From positions 163,002-227,001 of the forward strand of contig PBLF01000028.1 in the NCBI GenBank assembly GCA_002722295.1: 64,000 nucleotides of DNA. Direction: 5' to 3'. Origin of the DNA: Stappia sp. Its GTDB lineage: Bacteria; Pseudomonadota; Alphaproteobacteria; Rhizobiales; Stappiaceae. This document shows, piece after piece, positions 7,368 through 15,665 of the stretch (position 1 is its first letter; each line of letters begins with the position of its first letter). A model generated the notes under the pieces. The model saw nothing but the letters and a program-made list of their open reading frames with translations, did no database searches and had not been told where the DNA came from. Position numbers and translations under genes: made by a program.

Positions 7368-8402
7368 ATGGCGCATGACGATGCCCCGAGCCACCCGCGC
7401 ATGATGACCGCGATCGCGATCAAGTCGCCCGGCGGACCCGACGTGCTGGCGCCCGAGGAGCGGCCCGTGCCGGCCGCGCGCGACGGCGAGGTTCTCATCA
7501 AGGTGCATGCCGCCGGCGTCAATCGGCCCGACGTGATCCAGCGCAAGGGCCTGTATCCGCCGCCCCCGGGCGTCACCGACATCCCGGGCCTCGAGGTCTC
7601 CGGCGAGGTGATCGCGCGCGGGCCCGGTCTTTCCGGCGAGGCGCATCTGGAGGTCGGAGCCAGGGTCTGCGCGCTCGTGCCGGGCGGCGGCTATGCCGAA
7701 TATGTGACCGCCCACGCGGGTTGCGTGCTGCCCGTCCCCGATGGCCTTTCCATGGTCGAGGCGGCGGCCGTGCCGGAAACCTTCTTCACCGTGTGGAGCA
7801 ACGTCTTCGACCGGGTCGGTCTGACGGCGGGCGAACGGTTCCTCGTGCACGGCGGCACCTCGGGCATCGGCACGACGGCGATCCAGCTCGCGAAGGCCTT
7901 CGGGGCGGAGGTCTTCACCACCGTGGGATCGGCGGAGAAGGCCGAAGCCGCGCGCAAGCTCGGGGCGGATCACGTCATCAACTACAACGAGACGGATTTC
8001 GTCGAGGAGATCGGACGCGTCACCGGCGGGGCCGGCATTCACGTCATCCTGGACATGGTCGGCGGGGACTATGTGGAGCGCAACTGGAAGGTGGCGGCCG
8101 TGGAAGGGCGCATCTGCCAGATCGCGACACTGAACGGCACGTCGCAGGAGGTGAATTTCAGCCGCCTTATGGTCAAGCGGCTGACCCATACGGGGTCTAC
8201 CCTGCGCCCGCGCGACGAGGGCTTCAAGGCGGCGATCGCCACGAAGCTGCGTGAGCGGGTGTGGCCGCTGATCGCACGGAAGAAGGTGGGACCGGTGATG
8301 GATTCGACCTATCCGCTCGATGAGGCGGTTGCCGCGCACACGCGCATGGAAGGGTCGTCGCATGTGGGAAAGATCGTCCTGGTGACGCCTGCCGGAGCGT
8401 GA
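7368..8402 (+). CDS. NAD(P)H quinone oxidoreductase, zinc-independent MDR family, copy A
   Basis: 344-aa medium-chain reductase of the Qor/PIG3 type (TIGR02824-like). It carries the N-terminal GroES-like fold with GVNRPDVIQRKG, the nucleotide-binding loop GGTSGIGTTAIQLAK and DMVGGDYVERN. Expected activity is NADPH-dependent reduction of quinones or enals in the cytoplasm. The start MAHDDAPSH follows CCGGAGG. Copy B (28032..29042, 336 aa) has a shorter, unrelated N-terminal tail, so the first eight or so residues are not conserved. trcR follows on the same strand after 132 nt. Confidence 0.87.
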   Translation: MAHDDAPSHPRMMTAIAIKSPGGPDVLAPEERPVPAARDGEVLIKVHAAGVNRPDVIQRKGLYPPPPGVTDIPGLEVSGEVIARGPGLSGEAHLEVGARVCALVPGGGYAEYVTAHAGCVLPVPDGLSMVEAAAVPETFFTVWSNVFDRVGLTAGERFLVHGGTSGIGTTAIQLAKAFGAEVFTTVGSAEKAEAARKLGADHVINYNETDFVEEIGRVTGGAGIHVILDMVGGDYVERNWKVAAVEGRICQIATLNGTSQEVNFSRLMVKRLTHTGSTLRPRDEGFKAAIATKLRERVWPLIARKKVGPVMDSTYPLDEAVAAHTRMEGSSHVGKIVLVTPAGA

Positions 8403-8534
8403 TCCGGGTTTGATTTCGCGCGCGAAGCGGCGTATAAGCCCGAAAGTTCCCCTCTTAATTCGAGTGTGTTTCAGTCTTTGTCGCGACCTGCAGCCTTGCG
8501 GGTCACCGGCGGAGCGAACAGGAGGCTTTTATTC

Positions 8535-9362
8535 ATGGCGACCACACCCTTGATGCCAAAGGCGACGGCCGTGTGGCTCGTGGACAACACGTCCCTCAGC
8601 TTCGACCAGATCGCCGATTTCTGCAAGTTGCATCCGCTCGAGGTCAAGGCGATCGCCGACGGCGAGGCGGCCCAGGGCATCAAGGGTCTCGACCCTGTCA
8701 TGACCGGCCAGTTGAGCCGCGACGAGATCGAGAAGGGGCAGGTGGACACGGGCTACCGGCTGAAGCTCCAGGAGAGCAAGACGCGGGTTCCCGAGGCCAA
8801 GCGCAAGGGACCGCGCTATACGCCGGTGTCGCGCCGCCAGGACCGTCCCAACGCGATCCTGTGGCTGGTGCGCAACCATCCCGAGCTCAAGGACGCCCAG
8901 GTGATGCGCCTTGTCGGCACGACCAAGCCGACGATCCTCGCCATTCGCGAGCGCACCCACTGGAACTCGGCCAACCTGACGCCGAGCGATCCGGTGACGC
9001 TTGGCCTTTGCAGCCAGATCGAGCTCGATCTCGAGGTGGAGCGTGCGTCCAAGAACCTGCCGCCGCGGCCCGAGGGCGAGCATCACGAGGAGACGCTCCT
9101 GCCGGCGGAGGAGACCACCTCCGAGGACGCGATGGCGGCCGCCTTTGCCCGCACCACCTCCACGCCCCAGCCGCAGGAGGAGGAGTTCGACGCCGACGCG
9201 GTGTTCGCCAAGCTCAACGCGCTCAAGGGCCGCTCCGACGAGGAGACGGACGAGGACGCGGCTGGCGAGGATGCGACTGGCGAGGACGCGACGGACGAGG
9301 CTTCCGGCTCCGACGAGACGGCTTCTGCCGAGCAGCCGGGTGAGGACGACGAGCAGCGCTGA
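8535..9362 (+). CDS. trcR: DUF1013 cell-cycle transcriptional regulator TrcR, copy A
   Basis: 275-aa DUF1013 protein. From the literature as I recall it, Caulobacter TrcR associates with RNA polymerase at cell-cycle promoters. The N-terminal ~180 residues are highly conserved: TAVWLVDNTSLSFDQIADFC (HTH-like), GPRYTPVSRRQDRPNAI, and HPELKDAQVMRLVGTTKPTI (a second HTH-like segment). The C-terminal third is acidic and repetitive (GEDATGEDATDEAS) and differs between copies. The start follows AGGAGG. About 18 of the first ~180 residues differ from copy B. A factor-independent terminator follows. Confidence 0.88.
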   Translation: MATTPLMPKATAVWLVDNTSLSFDQIADFCKLHPLEVKAIADGEAAQGIKGLDPVMTGQLSRDEIEKGQVDTGYRLKLQESKTRVPEAKRKGPRYTPVSRRQDRPNAILWLVRNHPELKDAQVMRLVGTTKPTILAIRERTHWNSANLTPSDPVTLGLCSQIELDLEVERASKNLPPRPEGEHHEETLLPAEETTSEDAMAAAFARTTSTPQPQEEEFDADAVFAKLNALKGRSDEETDEDAAGEDATGEDATDEASGSDETASAEQPGEDDEQR

Positions 9363-9406
9363 GACGCGCCGTGCGGTTCTCCCGCAGCAGCATCATGACC
9401 TGAACG

Positions 9407-9440
9407 AAAAGGGCCGTCCGGAGAACCGGGCGGCCCTTTT
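9407..9440. terminator. Terminator between trcR A and yebC
   Basis: AAAAGGGCCGTCCGG and CCGGGCGGCCCTTTT form a stem between convergent genes and can serve both strands. Confidence 0.8.
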
Positions 9441-9531
9441 CGGTTCTGGTGCGTTCTCAAGCGGGCGAAACACAAGACGGCCGGGCACATGGCCCGGCCG
9501 TCGCGAAGTGTCGGGTCGGAAGAGGAAAGGC

Positions 9532-10281
9532 TCAGGCCGCGGTGAGCTTGGCCAGCGTTTCCTCGTCCACCTCGAAGTTCGAGTAGACGTTCTGCACGTC
9601 GTCGTCGTCTTCCAGCATCGCGATGAGCTTGAGGACCGTCTGCGCCTTTTCGGCATCGACGGGTGCCGGCGTCTGCGGCCGCCAGATGGTCTTCACCGTT
9701 TCCGCCTCGCCGACGGATGCCTCGAGCGCCTTGGAGACGTCGCCGAGATCCTCGAAGGTGCAGGTGATGACGTGGGATGTCTCGTCCGACTGCACATCCT
9801 CGGCGCCGGCCTCGATGGCGGCCTCGAGCATGGCGTCGGCGCTGCCGGCGTCCGCCGGATAGACGATCTCGCCGACCCGGTCGAACATGAAGGCGACCGA
9901 GCCGCTTTCGCCCATGGAGCCGCCGCACTTGGAGAAGTAGGAGCGCACGTTGGAGGCGGAACGGTTGCGGTTGTCGGTCAGCGCCTCGACGATGACGGCG
10001 ACGCCGGCCGGACCGTAGCCCTCGTAGCGGACTTCCTCGTAGTTGTCGCCGTCACCCGCCTGCGACTTGTTGATCGCGCGCTGGATGTTGTCCTTGGGCA
10101 TGGACTGGGCCTTGGCGTTCTGCACGGCCAGGCGCAGGCGCGGATTGGCGTTGATGTCCGGTCCGCCCATCTTCGCAGCGACCGTGATCTCCTTCGACAG
10201 CTTGGAGAAGATCTTGGAGCGCACCGCGTCCTGGCGGCCCTTGCGGTGCATGATGTTCTTGAATTGGGAATGTCCGGCCAT
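9532..10281 (-). CDS. yebC: YebC/PmpR family protein
   Basis: 249-aa YebC family protein, the family's usual length. It opens [19 protein letters not shown], with [23 protein letters not shown] and [17 protein letters not shown]. Members act as transcriptional regulators, and some relieve ribosome stalling at proline-rich motifs together with EF-P. efp is present 13 kb away. The unconserved run downstream of trcR A starts here, so this gene marks the inner border of the duplicated arm. ymdB, 5-FCL, 6S RNA and zapA follow in the usual rhizobial order. Confidence 0.93.
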   Translation of the reverse strand: MAGHSQFKNIMHRKGRQDAVRSKIFSKLSKEITVAAKMGGPDINANPRLRLAVQNAKAQSMPKDNIQRAINKSQAGDGDNYEEVRYEGYGPAGVAVIVEALTDNRNRSASNVRSYFSKCGGSMGESGSVAFMFDRVGEIVYPADAGSADAMLEAAIEAGAEDVQSDETSHVITCTFEDLGDVSKALEASVGEAETVKTIWRPQTPAPVDAEKAQTVLKLIAMLEDDDDVQNVYSNFEVDEETLAKLTAA

Positions 10282-10510
10282 GTCGCTTCCTGGTTCGTTC
10301 CTGCAATTGCCTTGCCGTGGCCCTGAGCTGCGTGTCGGCGCAGCCCGTGTCCGCGGATCCTCGCCCGGCCCGGAAAACGGGACGGGGGACCGGCGGAACG
10401 CGTGCCGCCTGCCCGGACATCCGGGTGGCGAGGGGCGCGGATCGGCGCGTTATACGTCTCGCGCGGCCAAAAATCCAGCCACGCAAGCCAGCGGACTCGC
10501 GGCGGGCGTC

Positions 10511-11338
10511 TCAGCCCTCGCGCCAGTCCGGCGGCAGCACCTGCGAGAGCCGGCCGCCCAGCCGCAGCGGAGCGATGGCGGTGGCAAGCCCGCTCGTCTC
10601 GTCGATCTCCACGGCAACGCCGGAGACGGTCGCCTCGCCGAGCGCCGGGGTGAAGCGGCCCGAGGGGATCTTGCGCAGGAAGCGCGAGACCGGCTCGTCC
10701 TTTTCCATGCCCAGCACGGAATCATAGTCGCCGCACATGCCCGCGTCGCTCATGTAGGCGGTGCCGCCGGGCAGGATCTGGTGGTCGGCCGTGGGCACAT
10801 GGGTGTGGGTGCCGACGACGAGCGAGGCACGACCGTCGACGAAATGGCCCATCGCCTGCTTCTCGCTGGTCGCCTCGGCGTGCATGTCGATGACGGCGGC
10901 GTCGACCACCTGGCCGAGCGGGGTGGACTCAAGCACCTGGTCGACGGCCGCGAAGGGGTCGTCCAGACTGTCCATGAACACCCGCCCCATGGCGTTGACC
11001 ACGAGGATGCGCGCGCCGTTGCGGGCGGTGAAGATGTTGGCCCCGCGCCCCGGCGTCCCTGAGGGGAAGTTGATCGGACGGATCAGGCGGTCCTGGCGCT
11101 CGATGTAGACAAGCGTGTCGCGCTGGTCCCAGATGTGGTTGCCGGTGGTGACCACATCCGCGCCGGCATCGAGCACGTCCTGGAGGATCGCCTCGGTGAT
11201 GCCGAAGCCGGCGGCGGAGTTCTCGCCGTTGACGATGACGAAGTCGATGGCATTGGCCTCGACAAGGCCGGGCAGCGTTTCGACCACGGCCTGGCGGCCG
11301 CTGCGCCCGACCAGATCCCCCAGAAACAATAGACGCAT
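10511..11338 (-). CDS. ymdB: YmdB-family metallophosphoesterase (TIGR00282)
   Basis: 275-aa calcineurin-like phosphoesterase. It starts MRLLFLGDLVGRSGR and carries NGENSAAGFG, TTGNHIWDQRD and VVGTHTHVPTAD, the metal-binding motifs of the YmdB group. Characterised members hydrolyse 2',3'-cyclic nucleotides and affect RNA turnover; the role here is unknown. The start lies 1 nt after the 5-FCL stop, so the two genes are co-transcribed. The in-frame upstream extension was rejected because it overlaps 5-FCL. Confidence 0.88.
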   Translation of the reverse strand: MRLLFLGDLVGRSGRQAVVETLPGLVEANAIDFVIVNGENSAAGFGITEAILQDVLDAGADVVTTGNHIWDQRDTLVYIERQDRLIRPINFPSGTPGRGANIFTARNGARILVVNAMGRVFMDSLDDPFAAVDQVLESTPLGQVVDAAVIDMHAEATSEKQAMGHFVDGRASLVVGTHTHVPTADHQILPGGTAYMSDAGMCGDYDSVLGMEKDEPVSRFLRKIPSGRFTPALGEATVSGVAVEIDETSGLATAIAPLRLGGRLSQVLPPDWREG

Positions 11339-11339
11339 G

Positions 11340-11990
11340 TCACTCCCTGCCCGCGGCGGGATTGCCGCTCGTGTGTGATTGTTCGCGGGTTTCCGCAACG
11401 ACGAATCCCGTTTCGGTCAGGATCCGGGCGAGCCGCCGGTCGTGGGGCTCCTCGGGAACCTCCTCCACTTCCTGGGCGGCGAAGGCAATGCCGACCGTGA
11501 CCGGCTCGCGACCGCTTTCCACCGCGATCCGCGCGATCGCGCGGTCGTAGTAGCCGCGCCCGTAGCCGATGCGCCCGCCGCGCCGGTCGAAAGCCGCGAG
11601 AGGCACGAGCATGCAGGACGGGACGAGTTCCTCCGCCTCCGCCGGGGGTTCCAGTGTGCCGAAGCCGGCCTTCACCAGTTGCGTTTCGCGGGTGAGTTCA
11701 CGGAAGACGAGGTCGCCCTCGACGATGGCGGGAAGAGCCAGGCGGTGGCCGCGTGCGCGCAGCGCATCCATGAGCGGGCGCGGGTCGATCTCGTCGCGGA
11801 TGGGCCAGAAGCCCGAGACAATGGCGCCCGGCGCGAACCCGAGCGCATCGATGTGGTCGACAAGGGCAAGCCCCGCCTCGATGCGGACGGTCTCCGGCAG
11901 GGCGGCGCGTGCCGCCAGCGCGGCGCGGCGGTGCCTTTCCTTGTCGGCCTGGATCGGCGTCAGGTCTGATCGGGGCGCGTTCTTCGCCAT
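11340..11990 (-). CDS. 5-formyltetrahydrofolate cyclo-ligase
   Basis: 216-aa 5-FCL (YgfA/MTHFS family), which converts 5-formyl-THF to 5,10-methenyl-THF using ATP. Motifs seen are KERHRRAALAARAALP near the N-terminus, VSGFWPIRDEIDPRPLM and GGRIGYGRGYYDRAI near the C-terminus. The start MAKNAPRSDL was preferred over the upstream GTG/ATG candidates because those run into the 6S RNA linker. It sits just downstream of the 6S RNA, a pairing seen widely in proteobacteria, and is probably expressed by read-through from it. Confidence 0.9.
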   Translation of the reverse strand: MAKNAPRSDLTPIQADKERHRRAALAARAALPETVRIEAGLALVDHIDALGFAPGAIVSGFWPIRDEIDPRPLMDALRARGHRLALPAIVEGDLVFRELTRETQLVKAGFGTLEPPAEAEELVPSCMLVPLAAFDRRGGRIGYGRGYYDRAIARIAVESGREPVTVGIAFAAQEVEEVPEEPHDRRLARILTETGFVVAETREQSHTSGNPAAGRE

Positions 11991-12139
11991 GCGCTCTCTC
12001 GGGACTGCGGAACGGGTCGCTCGGGACCCGTGCGGCCCCGCTTCGTCGTCAATAACCGAAAAGGGAGCGGGAAGGAAACCGTGCCGCGGCGCCATTGCGA
12101 TGCGCCGGACCGACACGGGCGTGCCGGAGGTGAATTTCT

Positions 12140-12297
12140 GACGTGGCCACCTCGGCCGTTGGAGGTTGCAATCCCGGGAGACCTACAAAGTAGGTGGGCG
12201 CCGTTTGCTCCAGCCCACGGGCCGGAGTAGGGACAGCTCCCTTGGGATGCGTAAGGCCCCGGGGATATGTCTCCTGACGAACCGCGCAGCCACGCCG
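12140..12297 (-). ncRNA. ssrS: 6S RNA
   Basis: On the minus strand between zapA and 5-FCL, the ends GGCGUGGC and GCCACGUC pair perfectly as the closing stem. Inside are the characteristic GGCCUUACGCAUCCCAAGG segment, GAGCUGUCCCU and a GGAGCAAACGGCGCCCACC arm around a large central bulge, as in alphaproteobacterial 6S. It binds the sigma-70 holoenzyme and mimics an open promoter. The location directly before 5-FCL supports the call. Ends are estimated from the closing stem and give about 158 nt. Confidence 0.88.
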
Positions 12298-12437
12298 ACC
12301 CCGATATAGGGTCGCCTCGCGGGGAATGACAACACCCGATTTTCGCAGGGCTGGCGCGCCATACGCATACGCGGCGAAAATCCCGATGCTTTTGCGGACC
12401 AGGAGGGGAAACGGCCGGGGCTACGGCGGTCGGGCGT

Positions 12438-12815
12438 TCAGCTCTCGGCGGGCTTGACGGAGCGGCTCAGCCCGTCGGCGATCGCCTCGATGCGTCCGGC
12501 CGCCTCGCCGATGCTGCGCGCGATGGTCGCCTCGGTCTTTTCGATGCGTTCCAGACTGGCGCTGCGCGCGTCGCGCAGGGCGGCGACTTCGTCCTCGAGC
12601 GCCTTGAGCCGGCGCTCGCGTTCGGCGAGCTCGTCGGTCACCATGATGCCGGCCATGACGGTCAGGCGCAGGTCGCCGATCTCGCCGAAGCTGCCGCGCA
12701 GCGTGTCGATGGCGCCGTCGAAACGGCGGGCCAGGGCGGACAGCCGCTCCTCCTCGCCGTCGTCGCAGGCCATGCGGAAGCTGCGTCCGTTGATGGTGAC
12801 GGTGATCTGCGCCAT
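12438..12815 (-). CDS. zapA: Cell division protein ZapA
   Basis: 125-aa ZapA. It starts MAQITVTINGRSFRMACDD, with LSALARRFDGAID and LRLTVMAGIMVTDEL, then a long C-terminal coiled coil. It bundles FtsZ protofilaments at midcell. The upstream ATG was rejected because it would overlap DUF4164. It is co-directional with DUF4164 (16-nt gap) and lies upstream of 6S RNA, as in many alphaproteobacteria. Confidence 0.88.
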   Translation of the reverse strand: MAQITVTINGRSFRMACDDGEEERLSALARRFDGAIDTLRGSFGEIGDLRLTVMAGIMVTDELAERERRLKALEDEVAALRDARSASLERIEKTEATIARSIGEAAGRIEAIADGLSRSVKPAES

Positions 12816-12831
12816 GCCGGTCTCCGGGTGT

Positions 12832-13146
12832 CTAGCCGCCGTGGGTTTCCAGGACGGAGCGGATCGATTCCATGGCCGAGACCAGCCTGCGCGACACCTC
12901 GCGGTTGGCGTCCTCGAGCCGGGCGACGCGCGCCTCCGAGGTGTCGAGCGTGGCGGCGAGCTGGGAGCGGTCCTCGCCCAGCCGCTGGACTTCCGCCGCG
13001 AGCCCGTCCACCGACATGTCCGCCTCGAGGCGGTGCTCGACGGCTGCTTCCAGACGACTGACGGCGCGCGAAAGCCGCTCCAGCGCGGCGTCAACCGTGC
13101 CGGCCGCGTCCGCCGAGTTTCCAGCAGAGATCTCGTCCGTCGCCAT
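12832..13146 (-). CDS. DUF4164 coiled-coil protein
   Basis: 104-aa predicted coiled coil. It starts MATDEISAGNSADAAGTVD and contains heptad-like ALERLSRAVSRLEAAVEHR and RLEDANREVSRRL. DUF4164 proteins sit next to zapA in alphaproteobacteria, and a division-related role is plausible (ZapB-like by analogy). A much longer open frame continues upstream, but it merely runs antisense to tkt. The Met at 13146 is the natural start. Confidence 0.75.
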   Translation of the reverse strand: MATDEISAGNSADAAGTVDAALERLSRAVSRLEAAVEHRLEADMSVDGLAAEVQRLGEDRSQLAATLDTSEARVARLEDANREVSRRLVSAMESIRSVLETHGG

Positions 13147-13317
13147 TAAGAAAGCCCGATGCCGAATGCCCGTGTCGCCCCCCGAAACGACGCATGCCGA
13201 GCGCGCCTGCCACTCAAGTCGCGGCGACCCGGCACGACGCCGAAAGGTGCCTATAGCATTCCTTCGCCGGCGATGCGAGTTCGCACGAAACCGGGCCGCA
13301 GGCCGGCACGCGCTTTG

Positions 13318-13345
13318 TTGACTCGCCCAAGGTTCCTGATATTTG
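13318..13345 (+). promoter_or_regulatory. tkt: Candidate tkt promoter
   Basis: TTGACT, a 16-nt spacer and TATTTG lie in the 369-nt gap between DUF4164 and tkt, about 170 nt before the tkt start. The rest of this gap holds no gene that I recognise. Confidence 0.4.
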
Positions 13346-13515
13346 TCGGGCCGCCTTGCCGGGGGCTTGCCCGCCGGCAGTTCCGGCGCCCTGGCACCGC
13401 ACCAGCCAGGCCGGCGCCAGTCGGACCGGACCCGCCGGTCCGCACGAACGGCGCTGTTGCACATTAACTGCATGTCACGGCCAACGGGCCTCCGACAGGG
13501 ACAGACGGGAATCAC

Positions 13516-15504
13516 ATGACCGACCTCGACAAGCACCATCGCATGGCGAATGCGATCCGCTTCCTCGCCGCCGATGCCGTTGAGGCCGCAAAGTCCGGCC
13601 ACCCGGGCCTGCCCATGGGCGCGGCCGACATCGCCACGGTTCTCTTCACCCAGGTGATGCAATACGACCCGACCACGCCGGACTGGCCGGACCGCGACCG
13701 CTTCGTGCTGTCCGCCGGACACGGCTCGATGCTGCTTTACGCGGTGCACTACCTGCTGGGCTCCGAGGACTTCACCCTCGACCAGATCAAGAATTTCCGT
13801 CAGCTCGGCGCGCTGACCGCCGGCCATCCCGAGTATGGCCACGGCGCGGGCATCGAGACGACGACCGGGCCGCTCGGACAGGGGCTCGCCAATGCCGTCG
13901 GCATGGCCATGGCCGAGCGCCACATGCGCGAGACCTTTGGCGCGGACCTTGCCGACCACTACACCTATGCGCTCGTCGGTGACGGCTGCCTCATGGAAGG
14001 CATCAGCCAGGAGGCGATCTCCCTGGCCGGTCACCTGCAGCTCAACCGTCTGACCGTCATCTGGGACGACAACGGCATTTCGATCGACGGCAAGGTGTCG
14101 ATCACCGACAGCACCGACCAGATCGAGCGTTTCGAGGCCAGCGGCTGGGAGACGGTCTCCGTCGACGGGCATGACCCGGCGGCGATCCTCGCCGCGCTCA
14201 AGACCGCTCGCTCGAGCTCGCGCCCGACCCTCATCGCGGCCAAGACGACCATCGGCTTCGGCGCTCCGAACAAGGCCGGCACCGAGAAGGTGCATGGCGC
14301 ACCGCTTGGCGCGGAAGAGCTCGCCGCCACGCGCAAGGCGCTCGGCTGGGCCCATGAGGCCTTCGACGTTCCCAGCGACGTGCTGGATTCCTGGCGCATC
14401 GCGGGCCTGCGTTCGGGTCAGGCGCGCAAGGAATGGGAGAAGCGTCTCGCCGCCGCCGATCCGGAGATCCGCGGCGAGTTCGAGCGGCGCCTGCGTGGCG
14501 ACCTGCCGGCCGGTTTCGCCGACGCGATGGACGCGCTCAAGAAGCAGCTTGCCGCCGACAAGCCGACGCTTGCCAGCCGCAAGGCGTCCGAGCTGGTTCT
14601 CGGCACCATCAATTCGGTCGTCACCGAGACCATCGGCGGTTCCGCCGACCTGACCGGATCCAACAACACCCGCACGGCCGACACCAAGGCGATCACCCCG
14701 ACCGACTTCAGCGGCCGCTATGTCCACTGGGGCATTCGCGAGCACGGAATGGCGGCCGCCATGAACGGCATGGCGCTGCACGGCGGCGTGATTCCCTACT
14801 CGGGCACCTTCCTGGCGTTCTCCGACTATGCGCGCCCGGCCATGCGCCTGGCCGCGCTGATGGGCCTGCGCGTCGTGCATGTCATGACCCATGATTCCAT
14901 CGGTCTTGGCGAGGACGGCCCGACGCACCAGCCGGTCGAGCACTATGCCGCGCTGCGCGCCATTCCGAACCTCGACTTCTTCCGCCCGGCGGATGTGACC
15001 GAGACACTGGAATGCTGGCAGCTTTCGCTCGAGGCGACCTCCACGCCGAGCGTGCTGGCCCTGACGCGCCAGAACCTGCCGGCGCTTCGCACCTCCTACG
15101 AGGCCGAGAACCTGTCGGCGCGCGGCGCCTATGTGATCCATGAGCCGAAGGAGGCCTCCACGGTCACCTTCTATGCCTCGGGATCCGAGGTCGCCATCGC
15201 CGTCGAGGCCGCCGAGACGCTGGCCGGCGAGGGCGTTCACGCCCGGGTCGTCTCCGTGCCCTGCATGGAGCGCTTCGAGCGCCAGTCCGCCGACTATCGT
15301 GCGGACATCATCGGCAAGGACCAGGTGCGCGTCGCCATTGAGGCCGGCATCCGCATGGGCTGGGACGGCATCATCGGGCCGGACGGCATCTTCATCGGCA
15401 TGACGGGCTTCGGCGCCAGCGCGCCCTTCGAGGAGCTGTACCGCCACTTCGGCATCACCGCCGAGGCGGCCGTCGAGGCGGTCAAGGCCCGGCTCGCCGA
15501 CTGA
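13516..15504 (+). CDS. tkt: Transketolase
   Basis: 662-aa transketolase, full length. The N-terminal TPP domain opens [20 protein letters not shown], with [18 protein letters not shown] and [14 protein letters not shown] as the TPP/Mg motif. The pyrimidine domain has [15 protein letters not shown], and the C-terminal domain carries [15 protein letters not shown]. It transfers two-carbon ketol units in the pentose phosphate pathway. It leads the tkt-gap-pgk-fba cluster but is separated from gap by the cyclase gene, and a GC-rich hairpin follows it. Confidence 0.96.
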   Translation: MTDLDKHHRMANAIRFLAADAVEAAKSGHPGLPMGAADIATVLFTQVMQYDPTTPDWPDRDRFVLSAGHGSMLLYAVHYLLGSEDFTLDQIKNFRQLGALTAGHPEYGHGAGIETTTGPLGQGLANAVGMAMAERHMRETFGADLADHYTYALVGDGCLMEGISQEAISLAGHLQLNRLTVIWDDNGISIDGKVSITDSTDQIERFEASGWETVSVDGHDPAAILAALKTARSSSRPTLIAAKTTIGFGAPNKAGTEKVHGAPLGAEELAATRKALGWAHEAFDVPSDVLDSWRIAGLRSGQARKEWEKRLAAADPEIRGEFERRLRGDLPAGFADAMDALKKQLAADKPTLASRKASELVLGTINSVVTETIGGSADLTGSNNTRTADTKAITPTDFSGRYVHWGIREHGMAAAMNGMALHGGVIPYSGTFLAFSDYARPAMRLAALMGLRVVHVMTHDSIGLGEDGPTHQPVEHYAALRAIPNLDFFRPADVTETLECWQLSLEATSTPSVLALTRQNLPALRTSYEAENLSARGAYVIHEPKEASTVTFYASGSEVAIAVEAAETLAGEGVHARVVSVPCMERFERQSADYRADIIGKDQVRVAIEAGIRMGWDGIIGPDGIFIGMTGFGASAPFEELYRHFGITAEAAVEAVKARLAD

Positions 15505-15516
15505 CGGACATCTTTT

Positions 15517-15543
15517 CCGGAGGGCGGCGCGTCCGCCCTCCGG
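15517..15543 (+). terminator. Hairpin after tkt
   Basis: CCGGAGGGCGG pairs with CCGCCCTCCGG 12 nt after the tkt stop, and TTTTC follows a few bases on. Probably a rho-independent terminator of moderate quality. Confidence 0.65.
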
Positions 15544-15665
15544 CATCCGCTTTTCTTGCGTGTGCGTCCATTTCGGTCGCGCACCCCGGACGTCTCGCCT
15601 CATCCCGGTTGCATGGACATGCCGCACGGCAGTAAAACCCGGCATCCGAGGGGGAGACAACAGCC

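Larger units (their letters stand above)
1..9362 (+). repeat. Left arm (A) of a diverged inverted gene-block duplication
   Basis: The arm holds a TSUP permease start, prpE, SDR, ABC exporter, rpmE, rcdA, sRNA, DUF1192, QOR and trcR. All recur in exact mirror order and opposite strand at 27076..36275. Homology includes intergenic DNA: the prpE upstream element, the rpmE promoter, the QOR/DUF1192 divergent promoter and the sRNA. It ends sharply at the trcR stop, because the downstream sequence (terminator then yebC) has no match beyond trcR B. The left limit lies outside the window. Conservation by eye: L31 is identical at 70 of 74 residues, and the first ~180 residues of TrcR have about 18 differences. 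Confidence 0.9.

Noticed and set aside
12832..15660. 942-residue minus-strand open frame opposite tkt
   Set aside because: It is the antisense shadow of tkt in high-GC DNA; only its last 104 codons (DUF4164) are real.
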